Shown here in pieces: positions 11,159-19,867 of a DNA stretch of 64,000 nucleotides. A program made the position numbers and the translations under genes. Source of the stretch: Planctomycetota bacterium (GTDB taxonomy: Bacteria; Planctomycetota; GCA-002687715; DRQF01); NCBI GenBank assembly GCA_020639295.1, contig JACKGY010000004.1, forward strand, positions 372,001-436,000, written 5' to 3'. The notes beneath the pieces were generated by a model. That model had not been told where the DNA came from. It searched no databases and was given only the letters and a program-made list of their open reading frames with translations. Each line of letters starts with the position of its first letter. The first letter of the stretch is position 1.

Positions 11159-11490
11159 GACCGGGCCGGCCAGGTCCAGGGCGCCAGCCCGTGACTGGCT
11201 GGATTCCTCGCCGGGAGCCTTCGAGCCTCAGATGGTCAGCCGGTGCCGCGCGGTTCTGATGCCGGCTGGGCAGCCGGCGCTCCGAGTCGCCGACCGGAGC
11301 GCCAGCCGCTGGCTGGCCTAGATTCCTGGCCCGGGGGTCGTCGAGTTCCGGATGCGTAGCCAGCGCTCCGTAAGGACCGCGGAGCGCCTGCTCCGCTTCG
11401 TCCTGTCGGCCTCCCGGCAAGAACAGCATGCGCAGCCGGCGCTGCGCAGCCGGCGCTGCGCGGTCCAGGCGCTGCGCGGTCCGACCGCCG
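11159..11490. repeat. non-coding GC-rich repeat patch between convergent genes
   Basis: 332 bases between the stops of the M28 gene (plus) and nadC (minus). An imperfect direct repeat of about 45 bases occurs twice (11180-11225 and 11299-11345), each copy starting with a hairpin: CCAGCC..GGCTGG at 11184-11202 and 11302-11316. Nearer nadC the unit CAGCCGGCGCTGCG is repeated in tandem from about 11432 and decays into GGCGCTGCGCGGTCC, itself repeated. CAGCCGGCG also recurs near 11271 and 11508. No open frame here has a ribosome site. Confidence 0.7.
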
Positions 11491-12405
11491 TTAGGCCTGC
11501 TGGGCAGCCGGCGTCCCGGAGTGCCCGAGATCGATCAACATCGACAGGTCGAGGGCCTTGACGCTGTGGGTGAGGGCGCCGATCGAGATCCGGTCGACGC
11601 CGGTCTCGGCGACCGCGCGCAGATTCGCGGCGGAGATGCCACCGGAGGCCTCGAGCAAGGCGGACCGGCCGCTCGCGTCCCGCTCATGCACCGCGGTGGC
11701 CATGTCGTCGAGGCTCATGTCGTCGAGGAGGATCATCTCGACCCCGGCGCCGAGGGCGGCGCGGAATTCGTCGAGGTTCTCGACCTCGACCTCGACCGCG
11801 ACGCCCGCGGGACGATGGTTCATGAGCCAGGCGACGCGGGCCGCGAAGTCGGCCCCCGGGCAGAGCGCGAAGTGGTTCTCCTTGGCCAGGATCTGGTCGA
11901 AGAGACCGAGCCTGTGGTTGTCGCCGCCGCCCACCAGCACCGCGTACTTGTCGAGCCGGCGCCAGCCGGGGATGGTCTTGCGGGTCTCGAGGATCCGGGC
12001 CCTGGTCCCGACGACCAGGGCGACGAAGCGCGCGGTGGTGCTGGCGACGCCGCCGATCCGCTGGAGGAAGTTCAGGATGCTGCGCTCGAGGGTGAGCAGG
12101 GCGCGTGCCGAGCCTTCGAGGCGCGCCACCTCCTGGTCGCCTCGAACCCGGCTGCCCTCCGGAAGGCGCTCGACGAAGCGGACCTCGCCCCCGGCCAGCT
12201 CGAGCAGGCGCTCCACGATCGGGAAGCCCCCGACGACGCCGTCCTCGCGGACGAGGATGCGGGCCTCGGCCCGAGCCTCCTCCGGAACCATGGTCCTGGT
12301 GGTGACGTCGCCCGCGCCGATGTCCTCGGCGAGGGCGGCCCTCAGCAGGTTTTCGACGGCCGGCTCGGCCGCCAGGGCACGGCCCCGATTCTCGATCTCG
12401 CTCAT
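11491..12405 (-). CDS. nadC: nicotinate-nucleotide pyrophosphorylase (carboxylating)
   Basis: Quinolinate phosphoribosyltransferase: converts quinolinate and PRPP to nicotinate mononucleotide, CO2 and PPi, the third step of de novo NAD synthesis. 304 residues, normal length. Active-site residues are in place: ETRKT (140-144), R150, K153, GDNHR with H164-R165, and KENH (175-178). The later VEVEVENLDE, MILLDDMS and EASGGI elements form the rest of the barrel. Start ATG overlaps the ComEA-like gene stop as ATGA, so translation is coupled; longer upstream frames are rejected. No nadA or nadB in view. Confidence 0.97.
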   Translation of the reverse strand: MSEIENRGRALAAEPAVENLLRAALAEDIGAGDVTTRTMVPEEARAEARILVREDGVVGGFPIVERLLELAGGEVRFVERLPEGSRVRGDQEVARLEGSARALLTLERSILNFLQRIGGVASTTARFVALVVGTRARILETRKTIPGWRRLDKYAVLVGGGDNHRLGLFDQILAKENHFALCPGADFAARVAWLMNHRPAGVAVEVEVENLDEFRAALGAGVEMILLDDMSLDDMATAVHERDASGRSALLEASGGISAANLRAVAETGVDRISIGALTHSVKALDLSMLIDLGHSGTPAAQQA

Positions 12406-12788
12406 CTCTCCTCCGTGCGCACGCGGTCGCGGATCCGGTCGAGGCGATTCTTGCCGATCGAGGGCAGGCGGGACAAGTCGTCCGCTCGCCGGAAGGGCCC
12501 GAGAAGACGACGCCGGGCGAGGATGCGTTCGGCCTGGACCGGGCCGATGCCGGGCAGGGATTCCAGACTCTCGGCGTCGGCCTCGTTGAGGTCGAGGCGG
12601 CCGGGCCGGTCGCGTTCGAGGCGGCGCAGGTCGGCCCGCTCCTCGGATCGGGCTCGCGCCCGCAGGAAGGGCAGGACGAGGCCGGTGGCCAGGATCAGCA
12701 CCAGGAGGAGAGCCTGACGTCGACGCCGCTGCGTCTCTTCCCGCCGGGCCGCGACGATGCGGGTCGCGAATTCGGCCGCCAGGCTCAT
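12402..12788 (-). CDS. ComEA-like helix-hairpin-helix protein with one membrane helix
   Basis: 128 residues. A single hydrophobic helix at about 26-42 is followed by a ComEA-type tandem helix-hairpin-helix: LDLNEADAESLESLPGIG (65-82) and the second hairpin LPSIGKNRLDRIRDRV (108-123). In naturally competent bacteria ComEA is the periplasmic DNA receptor; small HhH proteins of this kind also occur in bacteria without known competence, so the role is inferred. Ribosome site GGAGGT just before the ATG fixes the start. Coupled to nadC through an ATGA overlap. Confidence 0.85.
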   Translation of the reverse strand: MSLAAEFATRIVAARREETQRRRRQALLLVLILATGLVLPFLRARARSEERADLRRLERDRPGRLDLNEADAESLESLPGIGPVQAERILARRRLLGPFRRADDLSRLPSIGKNRLDRIRDRVRTEER

Positions 12789-13219
12789 CGACACCTCCAG
12801 CGGAAAGGTCGTCTCGGGCGGATCTTCGGACCGCGGAATCTCCCGGTCGAGACCCCGCCACCTGTCCCGGGGGCGGAAACCGGGCCCTCCCCGGCCCAAA
12901 AAGGAAAAGTCGCGGCCGGCGCCGGAGTGGGTCCTACAATGCCCTGCGCCGCAAGTCTTTAGGTCCGATGCCACGGGGCCGGACGAGCCGCCGCGGCCGG
13001 CCGGAGCGATCCGGGCGAGCGGCCTTTGCCGTCGAGCACGATAAGTCTTTGTCCTTTAGTTCAATAGGGCGGCCGAGCGGGGCCGATAGGTGGGAGCAGT
13101 ATCGACCCGGGGCGTGGCGCTGTCGTCGCAAACCGGTCCTCAGAAGTTGCTTCCGGCGACCGCTCCGCGAGGATCGACAAGCTGCCGGGGACGCACAAGG
13201 GCGACAAGGGGAGGCATTC
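12789..13219. promoter_or_regulatory. divergent region upstream of HU-like gene
   Basis: 431 bases between the divergent ComEA-like and HU-like genes. A -10-like TACAAT at 12935-12940 faces the HU gene but has no good -35. AAGTCTTT occurs twice (about 12953 and 13043), the second inside an AT-richer patch (13036-13068) that stands out from the GC-rich surroundings. The HU frame is open upstream to 12968, but the GGGGAGG site at 13208-13214 supports the ATG at 13220, leaving a leader of up to 280 bases. Confidence 0.4.
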
Positions 13220-13609
13220 ATGGCCACCATCACCAAGAAGGAGCTCGTCAATCGGATCTCCGAGAAGACCGGCCAGACCAAGGTCGTGACCAAGCAGGTC
13301 ATCCAGATGTTCCTCGACGAGATCATCGACGAGCTCGGTAGCGGTAACCGCTTGGAATTCCGTGAGTTCGGCGTGTTCGAGATCAAGGAGCGGGCGGCTC
13401 GCAAGGCGCAGAACCCGCGCACCCTCCAGAAGGTCGACGTGCCCGCGAAGCGGGTGGTCAAGTTCAAGGTCGGCCGGATGATGAAGGAGAAGGTCTGCGA
13501 CGTGATCGATGCCCGCAGCGAGTGGCATCAGGCTCACGGTCAGGACGCCGCCAAGGGCGCCCCGTCGAACAGCTCGGTTTCGCAGCCCTCCACCTCCGAT
13601 CGACGCTGA
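13220..13609 (+). CDS. HU/IHF-family DNA-binding protein
   Basis: Histone-like DNA-bending protein of the bacterial nucleoid, a dimer. 129 residues; the 90-95 residue core matches the family (TKKELVNRISEKTG at the N-terminus; the signature GNRLEFREFGVFEIKERAAR at 42-61 and KAQNPRT at 62-68; VPAKRVVKFKVG). About 35 extra C-terminal residues rich in Ser, Gln and Asp replace the usual end. Ribosome site GGGGAGG ends 5 bases before the start. HU, IHF and other one-gene variants cannot be separated by sequence alone. Confidence 0.95.
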   Translation: MATITKKELVNRISEKTGQTKVVTKQVIQMFLDEIIDELGSGNRLEFREFGVFEIKERAARKAQNPRTLQKVDVPAKRVVKFKVGRMMKEKVCDVIDARSEWHQAHGQDAAKGAPSNSSVSQPSTSDRR

Positions 13610-13862
13610 AGCGGCGGCGTGGATCGGGATCGCGCACGCGATCACCTCTCCCGCCCGGCCCCTTCGTCCGATCGACCGCCGACCCGGGCCACGCCCCCCG
13701 GCCCAGGGTCCCGGATGAGGCGGGCATCCTTGCCGATTGCCGGATCGTCCACGGGAAACCCAGGGTCCATCCACCGACTGTCCCCCCCGGCGGCGGACAA
13801 TGCCACCGGTCCGCGCGGCCACGGGCAGCAGCCCGGCGCCGCGCCAGTACGGAGGCTGAGCC
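13610..13862. other. non-coding stretch after HU-like gene
   Basis: 253 bases with no supported gene. Very GC-rich, no U-run terminator for the HU gene. A -10-like GACAAT near 13796 lacks a good -35. The final bases (GGAGG at 13851-13855) form the ribosome site of the small ORF that follows. Confidence 0.5.
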
Positions 13863-13937
13863 ATGTTCAAGTCCTTCCTTTCCGAAGCGGCGGTTCTCCT
13901 GGCCTGCGCGGCGATCATGGCCCTTGCCCTGATCTGA
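13863..13937 (+). CDS. candidate 24-residue hydrophobic small protein
   Basis: ATG at 13863 with a perfect GGAGG seven bases upstream; 24 codons then TGA. The product begins MFKSFLSE and continues with 16 nearly all hydrophobic residues (AAVLLACAAIMALALI), a plausible single membrane helix. It sits alone in a 384-base gap between the HU-like gene and mutS2, on the same strand. Length alone gives no proof of coding; the spaced ribosome site and the membrane-helix composition are the only support. Confidence 0.45.
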   Translation: MFKSFLSEAAVLLACAAIMALALI

Positions 13938-13993
13938 GCGTCGGCCGGAGCAGCTCGATGGCGACGACCGCGCGTCGGCGATAGATTGCCGCG

Positions 13994-16066
13994 ATGGACG
14001 TCCATAGCATCGAGGTGCTCGAATTCGACCGTGTGCGCCTGCTGCTCGCAGCGCAGGCCGCCGGTCCGCTCGGCCGCGCGGTCGCGGTGGCGCTCGAACC
14101 CGGTCGGGACGAGCAGGCCATCCGCCTGGCCCTTCGCCAGGTCGAAGAGGCGCGCGCCCTGCTCGAAACCAACGAGGCCCCACGGCTGGACGACCTGGCC
14201 GACCCGATCCAGATCCTCGACCAGGCCCATGACCGGAGCCGGCCCCTGGAGCCGGCCGAAGCCCGCGCGATCCAGGTCGCCCTCGACCGTGCCCGCGCCC
14301 TGCGCGACCACTTCGCCCGACGGCGGGAGCGGGCCCCGGAACTCGACCGTCTCGCCGAGCGCTTCCGCGACCTGTCGGCGCTGAGCGCCGCCATCGACGC
14401 CGTCGTGGCCCCGCCGGCCGACGTGAAGGACTCGGCGAGTCCCCGTCTCTGGGAGCTGCGCAAGGAGCGCGCCGGGCTCGAGGACGAGATCCGCGCCCGC
14501 CTCCAGGCCCAGGTCGAGAGCAGCGCGATGCGCTCGGTCCTCCAGAGTCCCAGCTTCACGATCCGCAACGGCCGCTGGGTGCTACCGGTGAAGCTCGACA
14601 TGAAGGGCAAGGTCCGGGGCATCCTGCACGACAGCAGCCAGACCGGCGCCACGGTCTTCATCGAGCCGGCCGGCATCGTGCCGCTGAGCAACCGGATGCG
14701 GGAGCTCGACGGCCAGATCCGGACCGAACTGGGGCGGATCCTCTGGGAGCTCACCCGGACCCTCGGCGCCGCCCGGAACGAGATCCTGCATGCCGCGAAT
14801 CTCCTGGCCTGGTTCGACTTCAGCTTCGCCAAGGCGCGGCTCGCCGCCGCCATGGACATGACCAGCCCCGAAGCCTCTCCCGATGGCCGCCTGCGCCTGG
14901 TCGCGGCCCGTCATCCGCTGCTCATGGACCTCGAACGCGAGCGGGGCGGCGAGGCCGTGGTCCCCCTCGACCTCCGCCTCCGCGAGGGCTTCCGGATCCT
15001 GGTCATCACCGGACCGAACACGGGTGGCAAGACGGTCACCCTGAAGACCCTCGGGCTGCTCCAGCTGATGTATCAGGCCGGCATGCAGGTCCCCGCGGGC
15101 GCCGGAACGCGCCTGCCGGTCTTCCGTGACGTGTTCGCCGACATCGGGGACGAGCAGAGCCTCAGCCAGAGCCTGTCCACCTTCAGCGGCCACGTCCGCA
15201 ACGTCGTCCGCATCCTCGAAGGCGCCTCGAACCGTTCCCTGGTGCTGCTCGACGAGCTCGGCGCCGGAACCGATCCGGCCGAAGGCGCCGCCCTCGGGCG
15301 CGCCATCCTCGAGGAGCTGCGCGGCCGCCGTTCCGCGGTCGTGGTCACGACCCATCTCGGCTCGCTCAAGAACTACGCCTTCAGCCATGCCGAGGTGGAG
15401 AACGCCTCGGTCGAATTCGACGTCGCCACCCTGCGCCCGACCTATCGGCTCCTGATCGGCCAGCCGGGCAACAGCAAGGCTCTCGAGATCGCCTCGCGCC
15501 ATGGCCTCGCGGACGAGATCCTCGACGCGGCCCGTCGCGAGCTGGAGACCGGTGGCCGACGCGACGAGACCGAACTGATCGAGAAGCTCCAGGAGAGTCG
15601 CATCGCCCTGGAACGCACCCGGGCCGAGTCGGAGCGTCACCTGCAGCGTTCGCGCAACCTGGCCAAGGCCGCGGAGGAGCGTCAGCGCCACCTGGAGAAG
15701 AAGGCCCAGCGCATCGGCGGCGAGGCCGAGAACGTGATCGACGACACCCTGCGTCGCCTCCTGCTCGACATCGATGCCGAATTGCGCGAGCTGGGCAACG
15801 TGCCCAAGGCCCTGCGCCCCGCCTACGACCGTCTGCGCGACAAGCTCCGGTCCGCGAGCCGCGGCACCAGTCTCGCCGAGAAGCGACGCGCCTACATCGC
15901 GACCCTGCGCAAGCAGGACGAGATCTACGTGCCCCGCCTCGGCCAGAACTGCATCGTCCGCAAGTTCAATCGGGCCGAGGAGACGATCAGCGTGCTCATG
16001 GGCAAGCTGGTGGTCGAGATCTCTTATGACGAGGTCGGCCTCCCCGACGCGCGCGAGCTTCGCTGA
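13994..16066 (+). CDS. mutS2: MutS2-family ATPase lacking the Smr domain
   Basis: 690 residues, shorter than the usual 770-800. MutS-type ATPase: Walker A ITGPNTGGKT (about 337-346), DIGDEQSLSQSLSTFSGH, Walker B SLVLLDELGAGTDP (about 414-427) and TTHLGSLK. A coiled-coil clamp region (about 525-600) and a small KOW-like beta domain (DEIYVPRLGQNCIVRKF) end the protein. The C-terminal Smr endonuclease domain is absent: the stop follows VGLPDARELR directly. MutS2 proteins act in suppression of recombination and in rescue of collided ribosomes; without Smr, only ATPase and binding functions are expected. Stop lies 4 bases from the convergent FG-GAP gene stop. Confidence 0.93.
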   Translation: MDVHSIEVLEFDRVRLLLAAQAAGPLGRAVAVALEPGRDEQAIRLALRQVEEARALLETNEAPRLDDLADPIQILDQAHDRSRPLEPAEARAIQVALDRARALRDHFARRRERAPELDRLAERFRDLSALSAAIDAVVAPPADVKDSASPRLWELRKERAGLEDEIRARLQAQVESSAMRSVLQSPSFTIRNGRWVLPVKLDMKGKVRGILHDSSQTGATVFIEPAGIVPLSNRMRELDGQIRTELGRILWELTRTLGAARNEILHAANLLAWFDFSFAKARLAAAMDMTSPEASPDGRLRLVAARHPLLMDLERERGGEAVVPLDLRLREGFRILVITGPNTGGKTVTLKTLGLLQLMYQAGMQVPAGAGTRLPVFRDVFADIGDEQSLSQSLSTFSGHVRNVVRILEGASNRSLVLLDELGAGTDPAEGAALGRAILEELRGRRSAVVVTTHLGSLKNYAFSHAEVENASVEFDVATLRPTYRLLIGQPGNSKALEIASRHGLADEILDAARRELETGGRRDETELIEKLQESRIALERTRAESERHLQRSRNLAKAAEERQRHLEKKAQRIGGEAENVIDDTLRRLLLDIDAELRELGNVPKALRPAYDRLRDKLRSASRGTSLAEKRRAYIATLRKQDEIYVPRLGQNCIVRKFNRAEETISVLMGKLVVEISYDEVGLPDARELR

Positions 16067-16070
16067 GCGT

Positions 16071-17687
16071 TCAGGGCAGGCAGCGCATCTCCAGGCCGTT
16101 GCTGCCGCCGTAGGGGAAGACCAGGTCGTAGGACTGCATCCAGAGCGACACGCCGGCCAGGTAGGGTTGACGCAGGTCCACCGCGAAGGCGATGGAGCCG
16201 GTCTGGTCGTAGAGGAAGCCGTGTTGCAGCACCAGAAGGCTCGGATCCGGCGCCACCAGGATCCGCAGGACGCCGATGTCGATGTCCGCGGCCGCGAGGC
16301 TCACCGCGATCAGGCCCGAGGACCAGCTTCCGGCCCCGCTCAGCTCGAGCTGACCCAGGGCGCCGGCCGCGGTGGCCGGCCGGTAGGCGAGGTCGAGCGT
16401 CGGCGTGAAGCCGGACCTGCCGTAGCGGCGGAAGCCGGCCACCGAGAGGATGCGAACCGCGCCCCCGAGGACCGCCCCGGCCGAGGAACCCGGCAGGGCG
16501 ACGGCCAGATCGGCCAGGCCGTCGCCATCGCCATCGCCGAGGGCGCAGAGCCGCTCCCCGAGATGGGCGTTGGGGCCACCGCCGCCCTGAAGCAGGAGCA
16601 GGCGGCCGTCGCTGCCGGAGTGGACCCGCAGCGCGCCCGCGTCGACCGCGCCCAGATCCTCGAACCAGGCCCCGGTCCCGTAGTCGGGAACGCCGTCGCC
16701 GTCGACGTCACCGAGCGCCGCGCAGGCCTGGCCCAGCAGCGCGAAGGCCTGGGTTCCGATGTGGGCGCGCAGGAGGCCGGCGCCGGCCAGGGAATGGAGT
16801 TCCAGCGCGCCGGCGTCGGGGCCGCCCTGATCCCGGCCCGGGATGCCGATCAGGAGCTCGGCGAGGCCGTCGCCGTCGAGGTCGCCGACCGTGGCCAGGC
16901 TGGCGCCGAAGCCGTCGTCCACGACCAGGCCGCCCCGATCGAAGAGGATCGCGCTGCCGCTCCCGGCCAGGACCAGCACCCGACCGCAGCGCGGGACGCC
17001 CTGCCAGTCCGCCCGGGGCGCGCCCACGGCGAGTTCGTCGAGGCCGTCGCCGTCGAGGTCCGGCACCCGAGCGAGCGCGCTCCCGGTGCCGTCGTCGGCC
17101 GTCTGTCCCCAGTAGGAGACCAGCGTCGTTCCGTTGGCGGCGAAGACGCGGATGTAGCCCGGGAGCGCCGTGCTCGGCGCGCCCACGATCATCTCGGGCC
17201 GACCGTCGCCGTCGAGGTCGGACCAGGGAATGATGGCGGAGCCGAGACGATCGTCGGCATAGTCGCCGACCAGGCTGCGGATGATGCTGAAGTCGGCCCC
17301 CGAATGGACCAGGACGCGACCGCAATCGCCGCCGTTGCCATCGTGCCCCGGGGCGCCGACGGCCAGGTCGCCGATGCCGTCGCCGTCGACGTCGCCGATC
17401 CCGGCGACCGCGTAGCCGTAGTCCTCGTAGGGGCTCGGGCCGAGGAGCGTGCCGAGGAGCGCCCCCGTGCGGCCGGAGATGATGTCGACCCGACCGAGAC
17501 TCGGCGAGCCGACCAGCAGGTCGTCCGCGCCGTCGCCATCGTGGTCGGGCATCCGGGCAATCGCGCCGCCGAAGCCCTGAAAGAGCTGCTGGCCGCGGAT
17601 CTCGTGGCGTAGCGGCAGCTGGCCGCGGGCCGGGATCGTCGCGGTCAGGAGGAGGACGGCCAGGATGAAACGATGGCGGGCAAGCAT
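16071..17687 (-). CDS. exported FG-GAP repeat (beta-propeller) protein
   Basis: 538 residues. Signal peptide 1-22 (FILAVLLLTATIPARG), then about seven integrin-alpha-like FG-GAP units, each with a DxDxDG calcium loop and a GAP-like end (DHDGDGADDLLVGSP, DVDGDGIGDLAVGAPG, DLDGDGRPEMIVGAP, DLDGDGLDELAVGAP, DLDGDGLAELLIGIPG, DVDGDGVPDYGTG, DGDGDGLADLAVALPG). The last about 120 residues form a separate beta-rich domain (RILVAPDPSLLVLQHGF). Expected to be a secreted calcium-binding propeller; its ligand is unknown. Start at ATG 17687, where the signal peptide begins; the longer frame adds 16 unlikely residues. Convergent with mutS2. Confidence 0.92.
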   Translation of the reverse strand: MLARHRFILAVLLLTATIPARGQLPLRHEIRGQQLFQGFGGAIARMPDHDGDGADDLLVGSPSLGRVDIISGRTGALLGTLLGPSPYEDYGYAVAGIGDVDGDGIGDLAVGAPGHDGNGGDCGRVLVHSGADFSIIRSLVGDYADDRLGSAIIPWSDLDGDGRPEMIVGAPSTALPGYIRVFAANGTTLVSYWGQTADDGTGSALARVPDLDGDGLDELAVGAPRADWQGVPRCGRVLVLAGSGSAILFDRGGLVVDDGFGASLATVGDLDGDGLAELLIGIPGRDQGGPDAGALELHSLAGAGLLRAHIGTQAFALLGQACAALGDVDGDGVPDYGTGAWFEDLGAVDAGALRVHSGSDGRLLLLQGGGGPNAHLGERLCALGDGDGDGLADLAVALPGSSAGAVLGGAVRILSVAGFRRYGRSGFTPTLDLAYRPATAAGALGQLELSGAGSWSSGLIAVSLAAADIDIGVLRILVAPDPSLLVLQHGFLYDQTGSIAFAVDLRQPYLAGVSLWMQSYDLVFPYGGSNGLEMRCLP

Positions 17688-17764
17688 GGGTGACGACGAG
17701 GTTAGCCCTCGCGCCGGTCGGAAGGAAGCTTGCATTTTGTTGCCGCGGCGTGGCTGGCGCCCGC

Positions 17765-19468
17765 TCAGCGGCCGAAGATCAGGCTGAGCCGTGGCGACGC
17801 CAAGAGGCCGCTCGCGGAGCCGGCGTAGGCCTGGAGATGGAAGACCAGGCCGTCGAGGCCCGGTCCGGCGAGGTCGAGCGGTCGGGTCGAGATTCCGGCG
17901 GGACCGAGCTGAAGGTGGTCGAAGGCCAGGATCGAGCCATGGTCGATCAGGACCCGGATCGGGCCGACCTGCGCGTCCTGGATCCCGGCGCTGAGGTAGA
18001 GCCGGCCGACGGCGCCGGCGGGGCCGGTCACCTCGAGGCTGCCCCGGCGGGGTTGGCCCGGGCCCGGGCGGAACCGCAGGCCGAGACCGAAGACCGCGCC
18101 CGTCGGCGCATCGGTCCGGGCGCCGACCCGGCTGAGCAGCGCCATGGCGCCTTCCTGACCGTTGGCGCCGTTGCCGCGGGCGCTGAACAGGAAGTCGTCG
18201 ATGCCGTCGCCCTCCAGATCGCCGGCGCTGGCGACCTGCTGACCGAGATAGGAACCCGGGAGACCGTCGAAGCGGTCGATCAGGCCGCCGCCGAAGTCGA
18301 CGAGGCTGACGCTCCCGGCGCCGAGGCCTCCCTGGCGGTCGCCGGTGGCGCCGACCAGGAGATCCGGCCGGCCATCGCCGTCGAAATCGCCCGTCGCCAG
18401 GCTGATGCCGAAGCGGTCGAGCGAGCTGTCGGCGTCGCGCGCGGCCAGGATGTCGCCGGTGAGTCCGTCGTAGATCTCCACCCGGCCGCCGTTCACGCCG
18501 GGGCGCGGATCGGTGGGGGCCGAGATGGCGTAGTCCTCGACCCCGTCGGCGTTGATGTCACCGAGCCGGACGATCGCGGTGCCGTAGCCCGAGTGGGCCG
18601 TGATCCCGAAGTGCCGGCGTAGCACGGCGCCGCTGGCGCCGCTCATGATCCGGACCTCGCCGCCATCGACGATCACCTGGTCGATCCCCGGGATGCCGAT
18701 GGCGTAGTCGTCGAAGCCATCACCGTCGAGGTCGCCGATCCCGGCCACCGCGGTGCCGAGCGAGTCGTTGGCGGCGTCGCCCAGGTGGTCGCGGATCACG
18801 GTGCCGAACCTGCCGTCGATCACCGAGGCCAGGCCCTGGGTGAAGGCGGTCAGGCTGGTGCCCGGGGCCCCCACGAGCAGGTCCGGCCAGCCGTCGCCGT
18901 TGACGTCGCCGGCGTTGCCGAGGGCCGATCCGAAGTAGGCGCGCAGGTTCTTGCCGTCGAGTCGGGTCACCAGGGTCAGGCCGGCACCCGAGAACAGGTA
19001 GACGCGACCGGCGTCGATATTGGCGTAATCCTGGTCCCAACCAGGGGCTGCGACGGCGAAGTCCGCGACGCCGTCCTGGTCGAAATCGAAGCCCGAGAGG
19101 ACCCGATGGCCGAAGCGATCTCCTGGATTGCGCCCGATCTTGGTCTGGATCAGGCTGCCATCCCGGGATGAGCGGATCTCCAGGCGGCCGAAATCCTGAC
19201 CGGAAGGGTCCAGCCAGCCGGGGGCGCCGACCAGGAGGTCGGGCCGGCCGTCGCCGTCGAAGTCGGCGCCGACCGCCAGGCCGGTCCCGAGTCCCTCGCT
19301 GGCCTGGCTGCCGGACAGGCGGAGGTGGAAGGGGAGCTGGGCCGCGCTCGGGCCGGTCAGGAGGCCGAGGAGGAGGAGCAGGGTTCCGGTGCGCGAGACG
19401 GCGACCCGGCTGCGCAGGGTGAAGCCGCGGCAAGAAGGGGTGCCGGGAGCCGTCGTCGATCGGTTCAT
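17765..19468 (-). CDS. exported FG-GAP repeat (beta-propeller) protein, paralog
   Basis: 567 residues. Long signal sequence (hydrophobic GTLLLLLGLLTGPSAA, ends near residue 44), then FG-GAP repeats with DxDxDG calcium loops (DFDGDGRPDLLVGAPG, DFDQDGVADFAVAAPG, DVNGDGWPDLLVGAPG, DLDGDGFDDYAIGIPG, DINADGVEDYAISAP, DFDGDGRPDLLVGATG, DLEGDGIDDFLFSARG). A C-terminal beta-rich domain resembles that of the downstream neighbour, so the two probably arose by duplication. Start ATG 19468 has AAGGA upstream. The 77-base gap to the next gene shows no terminator, so co-transcription is likely. Confidence 0.92.
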   Translation of the reverse strand: MNRSTTAPGTPSCRGFTLRSRVAVSRTGTLLLLLGLLTGPSAAQLPFHLRLSGSQASEGLGTGLAVGADFDGDGRPDLLVGAPGWLDPSGQDFGRLEIRSSRDGSLIQTKIGRNPGDRFGHRVLSGFDFDQDGVADFAVAAPGWDQDYANIDAGRVYLFSGAGLTLVTRLDGKNLRAYFGSALGNAGDVNGDGWPDLLVGAPGTSLTAFTQGLASVIDGRFGTVIRDHLGDAANDSLGTAVAGIGDLDGDGFDDYAIGIPGIDQVIVDGGEVRIMSGASGAVLRRHFGITAHSGYGTAIVRLGDINADGVEDYAISAPTDPRPGVNGGRVEIYDGLTGDILAARDADSSLDRFGISLATGDFDGDGRPDLLVGATGDRQGGLGAGSVSLVDFGGGLIDRFDGLPGSYLGQQVASAGDLEGDGIDDFLFSARGNGANGQEGAMALLSRVGARTDAPTGAVFGLGLRFRPGPGQPRRGSLEVTGPAGAVGRLYLSAGIQDAQVGPIRVLIDHGSILAFDHLQLGPAGISTRPLDLAGPGLDGLVFHLQAYAGSASGLLASPRLSLIFGR

Positions 19469-19867
19469 GAGCGGTTCGTCCTTCTCGCGCTGCCCGCGCC
19501 GGCCGGCCACCAGGCCGGTCCGCGGCCGATCGGCCCGGTCCCGCCCGCGGGGCGAGGTCTCGGCCGGCGCCGGTTCCCGGCACCGGGCTCCGGGGCCCCG
19601 ATTGCCGGCGTCCGTCCCGGAGCATAGCCTGAGCGGGTCCTCGCCCGCGAGTCCGGACCGGATCCCACCCGGAATCGTGGCCGACCGCGGCGGGACCGCG
19701 GCGCTGATCCCGCGGCCCGATCCGGGATCGGACTCCGTGCCCGAGTAGGGGCGGCGCCCGCCCTCGCCGTCGCCGCCTGGTGACCCCGCCGGAAACCGCG
19801 CCCGCGAGACCTAAGCGCGGGCCCGAATCCGGCTTAGTTCGAGGCCGCCCTTTTTGGCGGCCCGGCC
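19469..19867. other. non-coding GC-rich spacer with hairpins
   Basis: About 400 bases between the divergent FG-GAP gene and the tRNA-tuf operon. Contains a small hairpin CCGATCC-g-GGATCGG (about 19719-19733) and a cleaner one GGCCGCC-ctttt(t)-GGCGGCC at 19843-19862, just upstream of the tRNA promoter. No supported gene or clear promoter for the FG-GAP gene was seen. Confidence 0.5.

Noticed and set aside
11430..11490. Possible CRISPR-like tandem repeats
   Set aside because: The 14-base units are directly adjacent with no spacers and decay quickly; no cas gene nearby.
19389..19748. Plus-strand frames in the spacer before the tRNAs
   Set aside because: Arg/Pro/Gly-rich noise overlapping the FG-GAP gene start; no ribosome site.
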